From Coprinellus micaceus (taxonomy: Eukaryota; Basidiomycota; Agaricomycetes; Agaricales; Psathyrellaceae): a stretch of DNA of 64,000 nucleotides. The notes under the pieces are model-generated. The model saw nothing but the letters and a program-made list of their open reading frames with translations, was not told the DNA's origin and did not search any database. The position numbers and the translations under genes are program-made. The stretch is from the NCBI GenBank assembly GCA_951394405.1, contig OX596339.1, forward strand, positions 2,914,001 through 2,978,000. Direction: 5' to 3'. Below, one piece after another: positions 34,366 to 45,680 of the stretch (position 1 is its first letter; every line of letters begins with the position of its first letter).

Positions 34366-35100
34366 TGACCACGTCCAATTCCCTCTGCGTCCATAAGGAA
34401 AAAAGGTATAGCACTGTTGCCTCCCGTTGCCTCGTTACCATCTACATCACCCAAATACCCACTTCGAGCACCCGGCACTCGCTACTCCGACGTACATATC
34501 GAGCTGGGCGCTCCCCACAGCTTCTATCTCTGTTTCCTGCTCTCCTTTCTAGGTCATACCAGCGGCCATACCGGCCTCCTGGCCCCAATGACCGAGCCAA
34601 TACATTGTCCCGATGACCGCCCAAAGGGGGCTCTAGATCGCCCAGGCCCCTCAGAGGCAGTGGAGCGAGCAGTGGCGTGCTGGATGGAAGGATATGTGCG
34701 CGCCTATTTAGGCGCTGTATGACCGATCGGGGTAATCTTGATTCCCGCTATCGCGGGGTTTGAATCTCTCCCGTTCGATGACGACGGAAGTGGGGATCTG
34801 GTGGGGATGGTGTAATCGTGCGCCTGAATGGGTTCTGTGAACCTGCGGTGGTCATGCTGCGGAGAAGGTGTGGGCATAAGAAACATATGGCTTGACAAGA
34901 ATTCTAGAAAGGGCCAGAGAGAGTAGAGCTCTGATAGTATCAGATGCGAATGGGACGCATCTTCAGTTCATGCGGGCCTCATGCCCAGCAGTCAACGGGC
35001 TTCAGGTTTCATGGCCAAAGTACATACAATAGAGTCCCAGTTGGTAGTAGTACATGATATGATTATATTTCGATCCTCAAGATCGTGTTCTCTCGATGAA
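34366..35100. other. Intergenic region, WLM protease to DM9 gene
   Basis: About 735 bp between convergent genes. The open frame at 34417-34722 has no ATG start and no recognisable similarity. A small hairpin-like stretch TCCCGC-TATC-GCGGGG lies near 34742-34757. No tRNA could be supported there, because the T-loop would lack the invariant TTC. Confidence 0.5.
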
Positions 35101-36249
35101 TCAATACCTCCAGCACCTACAAAGACTTCAGTGGGGTCGACAGAACGAGAGGGATGCCAGAACTCACAGGATCTCATAGTTTTGGACACTGTGCTCTGCT
35201 CCACCGAAGCCAACGTTTGCACCTCCACTAGGGAGCAGACAGAGGGGGTTGATCAGAAGATCGCATCGCAATTACGAGACCAAGTACACTCACAGATGTT
35301 CGCCAGTCTTTCCAGGGACTTTCACACCGTCGACGGGGGCGAGGGCGTGGTACAGCTTCTCTCCGCCCTCTTCATATCCACCCTCCACAGGCCTCCTTCC
35401 ATGGGGAATTTGGCCATGGCTGGTTGGCACCCACTCCATCTGTTCGGGAATGAAAGGCAAGAGATCGTATCGCCCAGAGTGTCCTCGCTCCCCACCACCG
35501 TACGCGACTTGGGCAGGCGGGTTGAGGTGAGGTCCGATCTTGCAAGGGTGCACGGCGTTATCGAAGAGGACCGACCCAATAAAGATCGGGGAACCATCGA
35601 GATCGTAAGTGACCGGCGGGCCAACTTCCTGGAAGTCCGTGGGGAAGGGCTTGCCGTCATGGGAGTCGAGCGGGGTGCGGTACCCTGAAGGCGGCGGTTG
35701 TTGGTCGTATGACATCTTTAGGACCTGGCCTGGATAGAGCGATGGCTGTGGAACAGATGGTGGTGGTTGGGGTGCAGAGGGAAACACTGGAACCGCGCCT
35801 GATGATGACACCGGATTATGATATCCTGTGCCAAGATTAGGTTGGCCGTGCCCAGCAACACCGGCGCTTGCCCCAGGATAGTTGGGGTTGAAGGCTGGGA
35901 CGGAAACTAGGCCTGTAGATGCGTACTGGCCTGGGTGCGAGTACGAAGAAGATGCCTGGCCGTTGTCGTCGTGCTTCTTGTGCTTGTCATCCCTGTGCTT
36001 GTCCTTTTCCTTGTCCTTCTTCTTGTCCTTGTCCTTCTCTGTATCCTTCCCATCCTTGTGCTTCTCTTTATCCTTATCCTTCTTCTCTTTATCCTTCTTG
36101 TCCTTATCCTTGGGATCTTTGTCCTTCTTCTCTTTCTTGTCCTTGTCCTTGTCCTTCTTCTCTTTCTTATCCTTCTTGAACTTCTTCTTGCTGCTAGCAC
36201 TGCCGTAGCTGCCGGCGCTACCCTCGGAATCGTAATCAGACCCGCCCAT
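35101..36249 (-). CDS. DM9 (DUF3421) domain protein with lysine-rich N-terminus
   Basis: The C-terminal half carries DM9 repeats: PIFIGSVLFDNAVHPCKIGP, then GRRPVEGGYEEGGEKLYHAL and PVDGVKVPGKTGEHL. After an intron it continues GGANVGFGGAEHSVQNYEIL and, after another intron, ends CWRY with the stop at 35101-35103. DM9 proteins in animals can bind sugars as lectins; in fungi the role is not established. Residues about 20-95 are an extreme Lys/Asp-rich tract (KDKDKKEKKDKD type) with KHRDDKHKKHDD. A Pro/Ser/Gly/Tyr-rich linker follows. The N-terminus has no signal peptide, so the protein is probably intracellular, and the lysine tract could bind nucleic acid or acidic polymers (inference). The first residues MGGSDYDSEGSAGSYG agree with an intact start. 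Confidence 0.82.
35975..36185. repeat. Low-complexity CTTGTC/CTTCTT-type repeat coding the Lys/Asp tract
   Basis: Imperfect short-period repeats (CTTGTCCTT, CTTCTTCTCTTT units on the plus strand) code Lys-Asp-Lys on the minus strand. The region is probably prone to length change. Confidence 0.8.
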
Positions 36250-36427
36250 CGCTGGTGAGATTCGAGGTTCAGAGCAGGTTCAGAGGGGAGATGTCGAGAA
36301 TCGTGAGGAAGTCAGTGGTCAGCACTTGTCTTAAATGCAATGGCTCCCGCTGCGGAGATTATGGTCGAGGCAGTGCAAAATATTGACGCCGTTGTGGGGT
36401 GTGGGGTAATAGGGGCGGGCGCAGTAA

Positions 36428-36649
36428 TGTCGGAAATTTCCGTAAACGGAATCAACGCCTTTCAACGCGACGTACGTTTAATCTGAGTTAAACTGAAGGT
36501 ATCGCCGTCGAAAAGGCCGTCGAAGCCCCCGTTGACAGCCGTTCAAAGGGGTGGTTTGGGCCGTTCCGGGCTCCCAACGCCCTTGAACGCTCCGTCAACG
36601 GCTTCTCAACGGAACTGCCGTTTAAACGGCTTCTCGGAAATTTCCGACA
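36428..36649. mobile_element. MITE-like element with 15-bp terminal inverted repeats
   Basis: The left end TGTCGGAAATTTCCG (36428-36442) is matched exactly in reverse complement at 36635-36649. Both ends contain the palindrome CGGAAATTTCCG. The interior has more inverted pieces such as TAAACGG/CCGTTTA and repeated CCGTTGAC, CCGTCAACGG and CTCAACGG motifs, so it could fold on itself. At 222 bp it has no coding capacity, which fits a non-autonomous DNA transposon. I could not see a convincing target-site duplication (left flank CAGTAA, right flank GTGGTC), so the exact ends remain open. Confidence 0.6.
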
Positions 36650-36731
36650 GTGGTCGTTGGGGACATCGCAAGCCCTCGAAAGAGGTTCTATGCATGATAC
36701 ATTGGCATGGATTATCTGTTCTAAGACCTCA

Positions 36732-39729
36732 TTACTTCCTATCCTTGGGCCCTGGAGGTAGCTCCATCTCCTCAAACTCCCAATCTGCAGACGTGAAAGC
36801 GGGTAACTTCCCCAATCCCGACCTCCCTGGCAGAGCTTTACGGGATGGCTTGTTGGTGGGGAAGCGTGGTGAAGGGGGTTGGGGAGGTAGATGCGCGACA
36901 TGAGCGGAGGAGGGACTCGGAGCAGCAGAGAGTGCTGGAGGCTCTGGCTCTGGCTCTGCTACTGGTTCTAGCTCCGCCTCATCCGCGACGTCTATTGACA
37001 GACTTTGCATCTTCTTCGTCAACGAGCTAGAGACAATTTAGTCAGCCATTTCCTGGAGGAAGACCGCGAAAAACGTACTGTAATTCCTGGTTGCGTTGAT
37101 AGCTCCATCCTTTGCATACCTCCTTGAACTGAATGAGGATGTCCGCCAAATCGTTGTAAAACTAGACCAGTGTTAGCTCCTGGGCAACGCTTCACAGGGA
37201 AACACCAGTAATCACCTTGTTGCCCTCGTCCAGGTTCCTCTCAATCTCCCTATACTTGAAGTAAGCTGCATCCAACTGCTGCAGTGCCACCTCCCTCTCC
37301 TTCACTCTCGGGTCGTCCTTCCGACTCTTCACAAACGCCGCATTATCGCTTTTGATCTTCTCCAGCGCCTCCTCCACTCTCTTACTCTGCTCCTCCATAT
37401 CCACCAGATACCTGTCGTACTTGGCGAGCTCCTGATCGAGTATGTCTTCGAACATCGCAGGGTCCAACTCCGCCAGCTTCTCAAAGCCAGCGGCGGCTTT
37501 GGTAACGCGCTGCTGAACATCGTCGTTCTCTGCTGTCACCCTCGCGCGACGGACGAGCTGTGCGCGGTCGCGGTGGAGGACATCGAGGTCTTCAAGCCTA
37601 TTCCGAAGCGACTGAGCAAGCTTCGCCGTTGCTCTCAATTCGGGCGTCGAGCGAGTAGCGCGTGATTGAGTTGTTGACGGGACGAGCTGCTCCAATCTCG
37701 CCTCGTCTTCCGTCAACTGCCGGATGTGGTCTTCCCACTCATACCACTTCTGCCTCACAACCTCGTCGCTGTCCTTCGCCTGACTGAGAATCTGCCTGTA
37801 CCTTTGCGCCTTATCCGTCAACTCGAAATTGGCTTCGTGCGACGGCGGGCGGCTGATGGGGTATTCCTTGCGGGTGGCCTCGTCCTCGGAAGCCTCTGTG
37901 TCCAGGATGTCCAGAGCCTCTTCGAGAATAGAGCTGTCCCGATTGGCGAGCATTTCCACATCCTCGAGTGAGGCTTCGATTTTGTCTGGACCATTCTCTA
38001 GCCGAACCTCTTCTGCTTTCTTCAGCAGACTCGGGGGTAAGCCTATAGGCCGCTCCAGTGCCTCAAGGGAAGCGGGAAGATTGAGCCTCCGCAGTTGTCT
38101 AGACGGGAAAAAGTCAGCCAAGTACGCTCGGGTGGAGCTGGAATTCACCTACTCGTCCGCCGAATCCTGAAGCTCCCTCGAGGCATCGGCAATCTTGGTC
38201 TGAATGAGGTCTTCCTTCCTATGGGTATAGATATCTACGGAACATCGCAGTCAGACGCATGTCGGTGGAAGGGGTCTAGCGTGGACTCACTGATGGCCTC
38301 CCTAGCCCCCCAGCCAACCAATTCATAGAACAACGGGCGTTTAGACCTGAGCGTCTCCTCCGGATTGGAGAGTCCCTGTGGCATGGTAGCTTTGGCAATG
38401 TTTGTTCCTTGGATCTCGGGAAGAGAGGATGCAGCGGGGACGTCCTTGTGATAGATCAAGTCATTGTCACGTTGGGCTCGGACGACGTCTTTCTCGACAC
38501 CTTCCATGAGTGACTACCCATGAGTCAGGATGATAGACAAAAGAGAGGCGGCGTAAACTACACGTACCTGGGTGTCATGGAGGACATGGGTGGAAACCTT
38601 GCCGCGGCGGGCAATGTCGTATGCTCGTTTGACGTTCTCTTGGGCAAGGTTGAGCCTGGCGACCTCTGCACCGTAGTTACTCCCGCTTTCGATCTCATCT
38701 TTGCTCTTCCGGTACTGAGCAACAGCTGTGAAGTGTAGGCTCTTTACTTGGATATGAGGAAGCCATTCCTATTGAGGTGGGTTAAGATCATGACCGATTG
38801 TAATAATATGTCGAGCTTACAGAAGGGAAGTGGCTTTTCACTGGAGGCGATGCATGGGTGAAAACCTCATATGCCGATCCGTATAGCTCAGCCACTCTTG
38901 CCGAGATTTTCGCAATCAAAGAATTCTTGTATTGGCCTAAAAGGCAAAAACTTAGTGACCGAGAGGGCACGTTCTGGGGTGCCATACTCACTCAATCGGG
39001 CAAGTTGCCATGAGCATTCCTGTGCCTGGGACAACATGAGGAGCTCCAAGCCGCTGATAAACCCTTCTGAGAGGTCTATCGGGAAGTCTTCGTCATGCGG
39101 TACAACCAGTTTAGGCAAAACGGAGGTCTTGAGGTATGAAAACGTTCCTGCGGCGAGCTTGGATATGGTCAACTCGTGCCCGAGCATCAAGGGAATTAAA
39201 CGTACCTGGTAGTTGGTTGTCGCACGCTTGATACCCTCAGCTGAGGATCTATCCTCTTGGGTCGCCAATTGCGAGTAGAGAGCAGCGAGGTTGAACAGTA
39301 CAGAAGCCCGTTCGAAGACGAGGCTGTTCAAGGACACGGGGACCGTCGCCGGGCTGAAAGCAGGCGCATAAGGAATCAAAAGTTGGATCTACCGCCATTT
39401 AAGCTACTTTTGAGGCGGTACTTGGGGTTTAACTGACATCGTTAGGCAGCTTTGCGAGAATCGAGACCAGTTGCGCGTGATACCTTTCAACACCAATCAG
39501 CACGGCGTTCGCGGGACCGAGACGGTGCAACGCACAGTAATGTAGGTTGAACCTTGTTCTCGTGGACTGTCCCGCCGCTTCCTTCTTCTCTCAGACGCTG
39601 CCATTCATTAACGTCGCCTTTGAACTCCTCTGGGTGTGCCCCAGCATGGTTCGCGATGAAGTTGTCGGTTGCGGCTTTGATATCGACTTGATATGTCCTC
39701 TTGAAGGGTATTGCGAGGAGATTTGACAT
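36732..39729 (-). CDS. bro1: BRO1 domain protein, vacuolar sorting (Bro1/Alix)
   Basis: An ESCRT-associated protein that binds Snf7, recruits the Doa4-type deubiquitinase and acts in multivesicular-body sorting; in filamentous fungi relatives (PalC/Rim20) also act in pH signalling. The start MSNLLAIPFKRTYQVDIKAA opens the Bro1 domain. It is followed by PVSLNSLVFERASVLFNLAA, SYLKTSVLPKLVVPHDEDFP and EWLPHIQVKSLHFTAVAQYR-type exons. The middle is the V-shaped helical domain (DILDTEASEDEATRKEYPIS, RLEDLDVLHRDRAQLVRRAR), then FYNDLADILIQFKEVCKGWS. The C-terminus is proline-rich (PPQPPSPRFP) and ends PGPKDRK at 36732. The length of about 900 residues and the Pro-rich tail fit Bro1 rather than the shorter Rim20, but the separation of these two is not certain. 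There are many introns of about 50 bp. Confidence 0.88.
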
Positions 39730-40966
39730 ATTCGCGTAAAACGGACTTGAGGAGCCAGACTAGAGAAGGATGATTCCCTGAATCCTTGGCCGTTCAGAGC
39801 AAGAGTGCCCAAGGCTCGAGCTCTCAAAGGATCGCCAGGGGATCGCGGCCCGAGCCATGCCGCAATCACCGGCATTCACGTGACTCCGCTCGGCAGGGAT
39901 TCCCGCGGCTCCGGTCAGCCCCTGACCGCCGTCACTTGGGACTCGCACCCTCTTTCCGCGAGGGCGCATAACTGCTATTCGTGGCTAGTGCCTCTTTGTG
40001 AAGTTTAAATGTAAGTCTTGGTGAAGAGTGTCGGTCGCTGAATGCTTTCTTAGGCATGTGTGGTCATTATTGAGGGCTTAAAGCTTATTCGCCTCATGTC
40101 AAAACGCTTCGCGGGTTCAAGTTGGCGCCGCTGGGCCAACATCGTTTCTAGAGGCAACTTCTTTCCCGTGCGTTGGCCACGATAAGCGCCGGACACGCTC
40201 GGCGAGAACCTTCTCTGTCTTTTCCATAATCAAACGTGTACGTCACCTGAAATGGGGGACAAGCCAAGTATGCTGTAGATGGATTTTGGGGACATGGACC
40301 ACGACAGCCCGCAGCGACCCACCCCAACGGCCCTATTCTGTATATGGTGCATCTGACCATCATATCACATCTCAAAGAAGCTCTTCAAGTCGACTGGCGC
40401 CAATAATCACCGAAGAATGCGAATATACAGTCGTTCATACCGAGAGGTGCGGCTCTGGTTGCTGCTGATGCTGTCTCTGGGGTCAAGGCTATTAGGAGCT
40501 TTATATCTCTGCTGCTCCGGATTCTGGGTGGCCTCGTTCGGCCAAAAAATACACCCCATTCGAACTATCTTCTCATGGAGGCCCACGGACCATAGATCTC
40601 CTCGTGCCCTTTTATCTTGACTCATCCAACCGCTGTTCGGTGCCAAAGCCTGCTGTTTGGAACGTTTGGCCAATCTTGATGATGGAGCCAGGAGACGTCG
40701 GATAAGGCCGTGGTCATCGAGTGGCATGCCCGTTGTCCATCCACATTTGAATGCGGGGGACTTGGACGTGCACGTCTACCACTGCCTGCCCGATGGATCG
40801 CCTGTCTTTTCCCTTCTGGTTCTCCCTCACCTGATCCTGTAACCTCAACGAGGCCGGCCCATTCACCGCCTATATATAGCTTCTCTGCGACGCCTTTAGG
40901 GCATCCCCGCCTTTAGCAAGCTTCTTCACCACCCAGTTCTAGTCATTGGTTGACTTTCTCTAAGAT
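39730..40966. promoter_or_regulatory. Long intergenic region with TATA box of the 40967 gene
   Basis: About 1.24 kb between divergent genes. A clear TATATATA lies at 40871-40878, about 90 bp before the next ATG, with pyrimidine-rich DNA between, as in strongly expressed fungal genes. Nearer BRO1 there is a CACGTG E-box at about 39879 and a perfect 7-bp hairpin (CGGTCAG/CTGACCG) at about 39912. No gene is supported. Confidence 0.55.
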
Positions 40967-41539
40967 ATGTTCCATCAGGATCGCCCTTCCAACGCCTTCC
41001 CAGGCCCTATCGCCCCCAACTACCTTCCTCGAGCGAACGACTTGCCGAACGTAGACGCCCAACAACCGTGCCGTGATTATGGACCACCTCCACAGTGTCC
41101 ACCCCGGACGTACCCCACTCAGAGTGGGTCGTCGGCGCTTACGTCCTATTCGACACCTCGGTCTCTTCACAGGATGAATTGGCGAGTGGTGAGACGTCTT
41201 TAGCCGCTATCCCCCTTCCCGCCACTGACGTACCTGGACTGACAGGCCCGTGATATTCTAACGGTAAGGCTAGAGACGGGAAACTGGTAGCGCCCTCTCC
41301 TGACGATTTGCACAGAACCAGAACGTCCAAGTCAGGATAGACGGCCACGGCTGGGTGATCGGCTTTGCCTTGAGCGCCCTCAAGTTCTTCGAAGTGGTGA
41401 GTGGCTCAACCCTCATGACAGTTCCCACTCACCCCCTTGATGTCAGATTTCGGGGGTTGGATGCCAGGTGAGCTATACCTTGCCCAACGGTCAGTCAGGA
41501 AACGGAATATTCCCCGAGGCGGATGTTCAGCCTTGTTAG
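40967..41539 (+). CDS. Unrecognised small protein, four exons
   Basis: I do not recognise this gene. Exons 40967-41188, 41246-41263, 41316-41396 and 41447-41539 are all multiples of three and join through GT...AG introns of 57, 52 and 50 bp. They give about 137 residues. The N-terminal half is Pro-rich and disordered (MFHQDRPSNAFPGPIAPNYL, PPPQCPPRTYPTQSG). The second half reads NWRV-ARDILT-NQNVQVRIDGHGWVIGFAL and SALKFFEV, then ISGVGCQVSYTLPNGQSGNG, and looks like a small beta-rich fold. The second exon is only 18 nt. A strong TATA box lies upstream. Whether the last exon ends at the TAG at 41537-41539 or is spliced further is uncertain. Confidence 0.6.
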
Positions 41540-42080
41540 CACCTATAATACGAATTCCAAGGCCAGACAACATAAGCTTTGATCCAGGGATTGAAGCGAT
41601 GTTTAATGGGGCCAGGGGACGATCCATAGTCACCATGTACTACCACCACATACCATGTAATCTCTCTGCATTCCCTCATATCGCGGATCAAGCCCTGAAA
41701 TGTAATTAACCATGTCCGTACTTACGCGTGTCTCACTCGGACTGTTCTATGACAATAAGGAGGGGAAATGGACGGCGGAGAGTGTGTGCTTGATCATGGT
41801 GGCTGTACAAATGGGCCTGTTGATCTGGGAAATGCGGCGGTTGCCAACCAGCTCTCTTTCCTCTCATCGTATACCCTCATCCCCGTTTTTTCTGTATCCT
41901 CCTTTTCGCAGCGCTGGCATCGCTCAGGGTCGTCGCACGCACTGTCCAGCTTTAACTCGTCGTCGCCCAGGAGCTTTTTCGCGTCGAACAGCCCGTATCT
42001 GACCCGCCGAGCCTCGATTTTAACCGCACACCACCCCGCCTTCCTCATCGCACTCTAACGCCCCGACAACGACTGCAATC
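41540..42080. other. Intergenic region upstream of the RasGAP gene
   Basis: These 541 bp should hold the RasGAP promoter and a CT-rich 5' leader just before the ATG. The open frames starting near 41712 and 41768 have no recognisable similarity and might at most be leader ORFs or a last exon of the preceding gene. Confidence 0.45.
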
Positions 42081-44764
42081 ATGTCTTACGTAGATTCCCC
42101 GACCTCTCCAGGCGGCATGTCGACCCGCCGCCTCACGAACAGGAATACCAACCGGTATAGTGTGACGGCGCTATTCAGCATGGCAGCGGAGCAGGATGTG
42201 GAGGTGGAGGACGATTTGGCGAGAGGCACGTCGTAATTGTACCCCCTTTTAGAGTCCCTTTCTTACCAGGCGTGATCTGTAGCGCAAAAACGGCTTCGAG
42301 ATCTCAAGGGGAAGATTTCCGCTCAGTCAAAGAAGAATTTCGTGCTCGAGCGAGATGTTCGGTACCTCGACTCTCGCATTGCATTGCTTATCCAGAACAG
42401 GATGGCGTTGGATGAGGTGGGTTGGTATGGTCTACATAGCTGAACTCCTTGCTTATCGCCCTGGCAGCAACGAGAGGTCGAGCGAACACTGGAGGAAGTC
42501 GACCCTTCTGAAGGCCACTACCCAGACGACCGAAAATTGAACCAATATTCCAATCTCTTTTTCCTCCTCCAATCCGAACCCCGGCACGTCGCAGCTCTAT
42601 GTCGGTTGGTCTCACTATCAGAGATCGACACCCTCCTCCAGACGGTCATGTTCACCCTCTACGGAAACCAGTACGAGAGTCGTGAAGAGCATCTCCTCCT
42701 GACCATGTTCCAGTCCGTACTCTCTGCCCAGTTCGAAACCGCCACCGAATTCGGGTCCCTTCTTCGCGCCAACACTCCCGTATCACGGATGATGACCACG
42801 TACACCCGCCGAGGTCCCGGTCAGAGCTATCTCAAGAGCGTCCTCGCCGAACGCATCAACTCCCTCATCGAACACAAGGACCTCAACTTGGAAATCAATC
42901 CCGTGAAGGTCTACGAACAAATGATCAACCAGATCGAAGAAGAGACCGGGGCCCTTCCACCAAACCTACCCCGCGGTGTCCCCCCTGAAGTCGCGGCTGA
43001 GAATCTCGACGTCCAGGCGATCATCGCCCCACGGTTGACTATGCTCATGGAAATCGCCAACAGCTTCCTCGTTACGATCATTGAGAGCATGGATAGTGTT
43101 CCCTATGGTATCCGATGGATTTGCAAACAGATTCGAAGCTTGACGAGGGTGCGTTTGCCATTGTTCCGCCTCTGGAATGGACCCTAACCCGTTGCCAATA
43201 GCGAAAATACCCAGACGCGACCGACTACGCGATATGCTCCCTAATTGGAGGATTCTTTTTCCTGCGGTTTATAAACCCCGCTATTGTCACCCCACAAGCG
43301 TACATGCTTGTCGACGGTGTGCCGGCGAAGCACCCTCGGCGGACATTGACCTTGGTATGTTTCCCATTGGGCGATGTATGTAGTCAGCTCCCCTGACCAA
43401 GTCCATACAGATCGCCAAGATGTTGCAGAACCTGGCCAACAAGCCCTCCTATGCCAAAGAAGCTTACATGATGACCCTGAACCCCTTCGTCGAGAATAAC
43501 AAGGCTCGCATCAACCAATTCCTGAACAACCTTTGCGAAGTCGGAGACTTTTACGAATCACTCGAGGTCCGTATCTATCAAATGACATAGCCGTTTCATT
43601 CCACTGACGGATCGCGTAGATGGATCAATATATGGCACTCTCGAAGAAGGACCTAATGATTCATATCACCATGAACGAATTGTACAACACGCACTCCTTA
43701 ATTCTTCAACACATTGAAACATTGGTGAGTTTTCCTCCAACCCCCTCTGATTCTCCGCTGACATATGGTACAGTCGCCTAACGATAAACAACACCTGCGT
43801 ATTCTCACCGACGAACTGGGAGCTGCACCACCGCAAGTACCTCGCAAGGAGAACCGTACCATCGAATTGCCCCTGTACAGTCGATGGGAAACTCCCATCC
43901 AAGACATCCAAACTGCGCTGATGGATTCCGTGTCGTCGAGCGACATGCTCTACATGGAAACCAAATCCATCTTCGTCCAACTCATCCGATCTCTCCCCGG
44001 AGCAGTTGACAAGCAACCCTACCAACTTGCTGCGATCGCAGAGAGAGCTGCGACGACGAAGGATGCTGTTCTAGTTCGCAAGGGCATTAAGGTCAAAGAG
44101 ATGCTGCGGGAGCTGGAGGAGCTGAAGATTGTCGACCCTGCGGACGGCTATAAGCTGATGCAAGACGAGGTTGCGGCGGAGCTTGTGCACCTGGGCAACT
44201 TGCGGGAGAAGGTCATTCTCGAGACGAAGTCGCTGGAAGCCGTCTACAAGACGATTTGTGATCACAACAACTACCTTCGGTCGCAACTGGAGCAGTACAA
44301 GGCATACCTTCAGAACGTCCGTCTGACCGCAACGAAGGATAAGGGTAGCACGACGGGCGTCGGCGTTGTCACTGTTGGTGGGAAGGAGAAGAAGCCTCTG
44401 AAGCCTGTCGTCCTGGGACCGTACCGGTTCACACACGCGCAGTTGGAGAAGGAGGGTATCATTGTGGAGAGTAATGTTCCTGACAATCGGTCCGTTCCCA
44501 ATGACCACCATTTGCGTAGGCCCTTACTAACTTGACTTCAGGCGCCCAAACATCTACTTCAACATTACTTCACCTACACCGGGAACCTTCATCATCGCGC
44601 TCCATTACAAGGGCCGTGAAAAGGCTATATTGGAGATGGACCTCAAGATTGATGACCTTCTGGAGAAGCAGAAGGACAACAAGCACCTTCTCGATCTCGA
44701 GTATGTGCAGCTCAACGTTCCCAAGGTACTGGGCCTCTTGAAAAAGGTCTTTGCCAAGCGGTGA
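42081..44764 (+). CDS. gap1: Ras GTPase-activating protein (RasGAP with C-terminal RasGAP_C domain)
   Basis: Speeds GTP hydrolysis by Ras, switching off Ras signalling in mating, growth or polarity. The N-terminus [20 protein letters not shown] is disordered, followed by a coiled-coil ([37 protein letters not shown]). The catalytic domain shows [20 protein letters not shown], whose LLR-A-N-T is the arginine-finger loop, and [11 protein letters not shown]. The structural [14 protein letters not shown] motif follows near 43260. Downstream lies [20 protein letters not shown] and the RasGAP C-terminal domain ([20 protein letters not shown]), ending [15 protein letters not shown]. The layout matches the IQGAP/S. 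pombe Gap1 group without IQ or calponin domains. Intron 1 appears to have a GC donor. The gene symbol follows the S. pombe homolog. Confidence is high for the family. Confidence 0.9.
42226..42282 (+). other. Probable GC-AG intron in the RasGAP gene
   Basis: The exon ends ...GCGAGAG and the intron starts GCACGT and ends CTGTAG (57 bp, phase 1). Only this border joins [13 protein letters not shown] in frame; the nearby GT sites give the wrong phase or an immediate stop. Confidence 0.65.
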
Positions 44765-45680
44765 ACGAGTCTTTGCATGCTCGTCTTCTTTCTTTGGGGT
44801 TTTCGGCGCCTTGTTCTTGTATACCATTTCTCTTCTCTTCTCCCCCACAGACAGATCCTGCGCAACCCACCCGCCTCTCTCGTTATTCTCCCTCTCAGCT
44901 TCCTCTTTATTATTCCCGCTGTCTGTTTTAATATTGTCATTATGCTTTTGAGGCTTCCGTCCTCCTGTTGACGCCATCCTTTCTAGTTGAAGTTATTCTC
45001 TTCGTTCGTTTCGGTTTAAGCTATTGACTCTCTCTCCTCTCTCTCGTTCCTCCGCCTTTTTTTATCCATAGTGGATCCTGTATCAATGAGTTACGGCCAA
45101 ATCGTGTAATACCCATCCATTGACCTCCCTCAAGCTCCTCCCGTTGGGCCCTCGGGGGTCGGGCGCCTCCGTCCGTGTCGACCAATGTGGTCTCGAGGGG
45201 CTGGCCGCCTACGCTCGGTGTGTCGGCTGTCGTCGGGTCCACCGTGTTGCCCTCAACAAGGAGCACGATTGGGTCAAGTCGAAAATTTCTGCTCACCCTC
45301 CTCCCCATCCCTTGGGTTTTCTATCATTGACTGCCCTTCGTACTCTTGCACTTTCTCCCCTCTAGTCCCCCAATTGCAAGCGTACAGACATAGGATGATC
45401 ATATTGAGCGCCCGCGGAAGAAATGAAATAGCAGGTACTCCAAATGGGGAAGGCTAGAACCGTGCCAAGTTTCACGCTGCCGTACTGGTAACCACTCTAA
45501 CCCCGGCTCCGCTGTGCATTCTTCCTTCACATCCACCTTCAACGGCATTTCCTATCCTTTTCCTCACACTCCTTCACACTCTCAAAACCAAAATATTTCG
45601 AATGCTGCCCTAGGATCGACGTTGACGCCAGCCATCGAGCCATACCGTTGTACCAACAAGGCGATTTCAACAGATTTTAG
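44765..45680. other. Intergenic region, RasGAP to aspartic protease
   Basis: About 0.9 kb. The first 300 bp are T- and CT-rich, like a 3' flank. The rest should hold the protease promoter. The open frames at 45021-45308 (minus) and 45120-45457 (plus) show no similarity and are not called. Confidence 0.5.

Noticed and set aside
34417..34722. 101-codon open frame downstream of the WLM protease
   Set aside because: It has no ATG start (opens on TTG), no recognisable similarity and no clear splice acceptor upstream.
34735..34770. Possible tRNA T-arm (GGGGTTTGAATCTC)
   Set aside because: The loop lacks the invariant TTC, and no acceptor stem or anticodon arm can be built around it.
35882..36258. 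Long plus-strand open frames opposite the DM9 gene (Leu/Ser/Cys-rich)
   Set aside because: They are the shadow of the Lys/Asp repeat coded on the minus strand.
40085..40140. GGGTTCAAGTTGG, like a tRNA T-loop
   Set aside because: The stem does not pair properly and no other tRNA arms are found.
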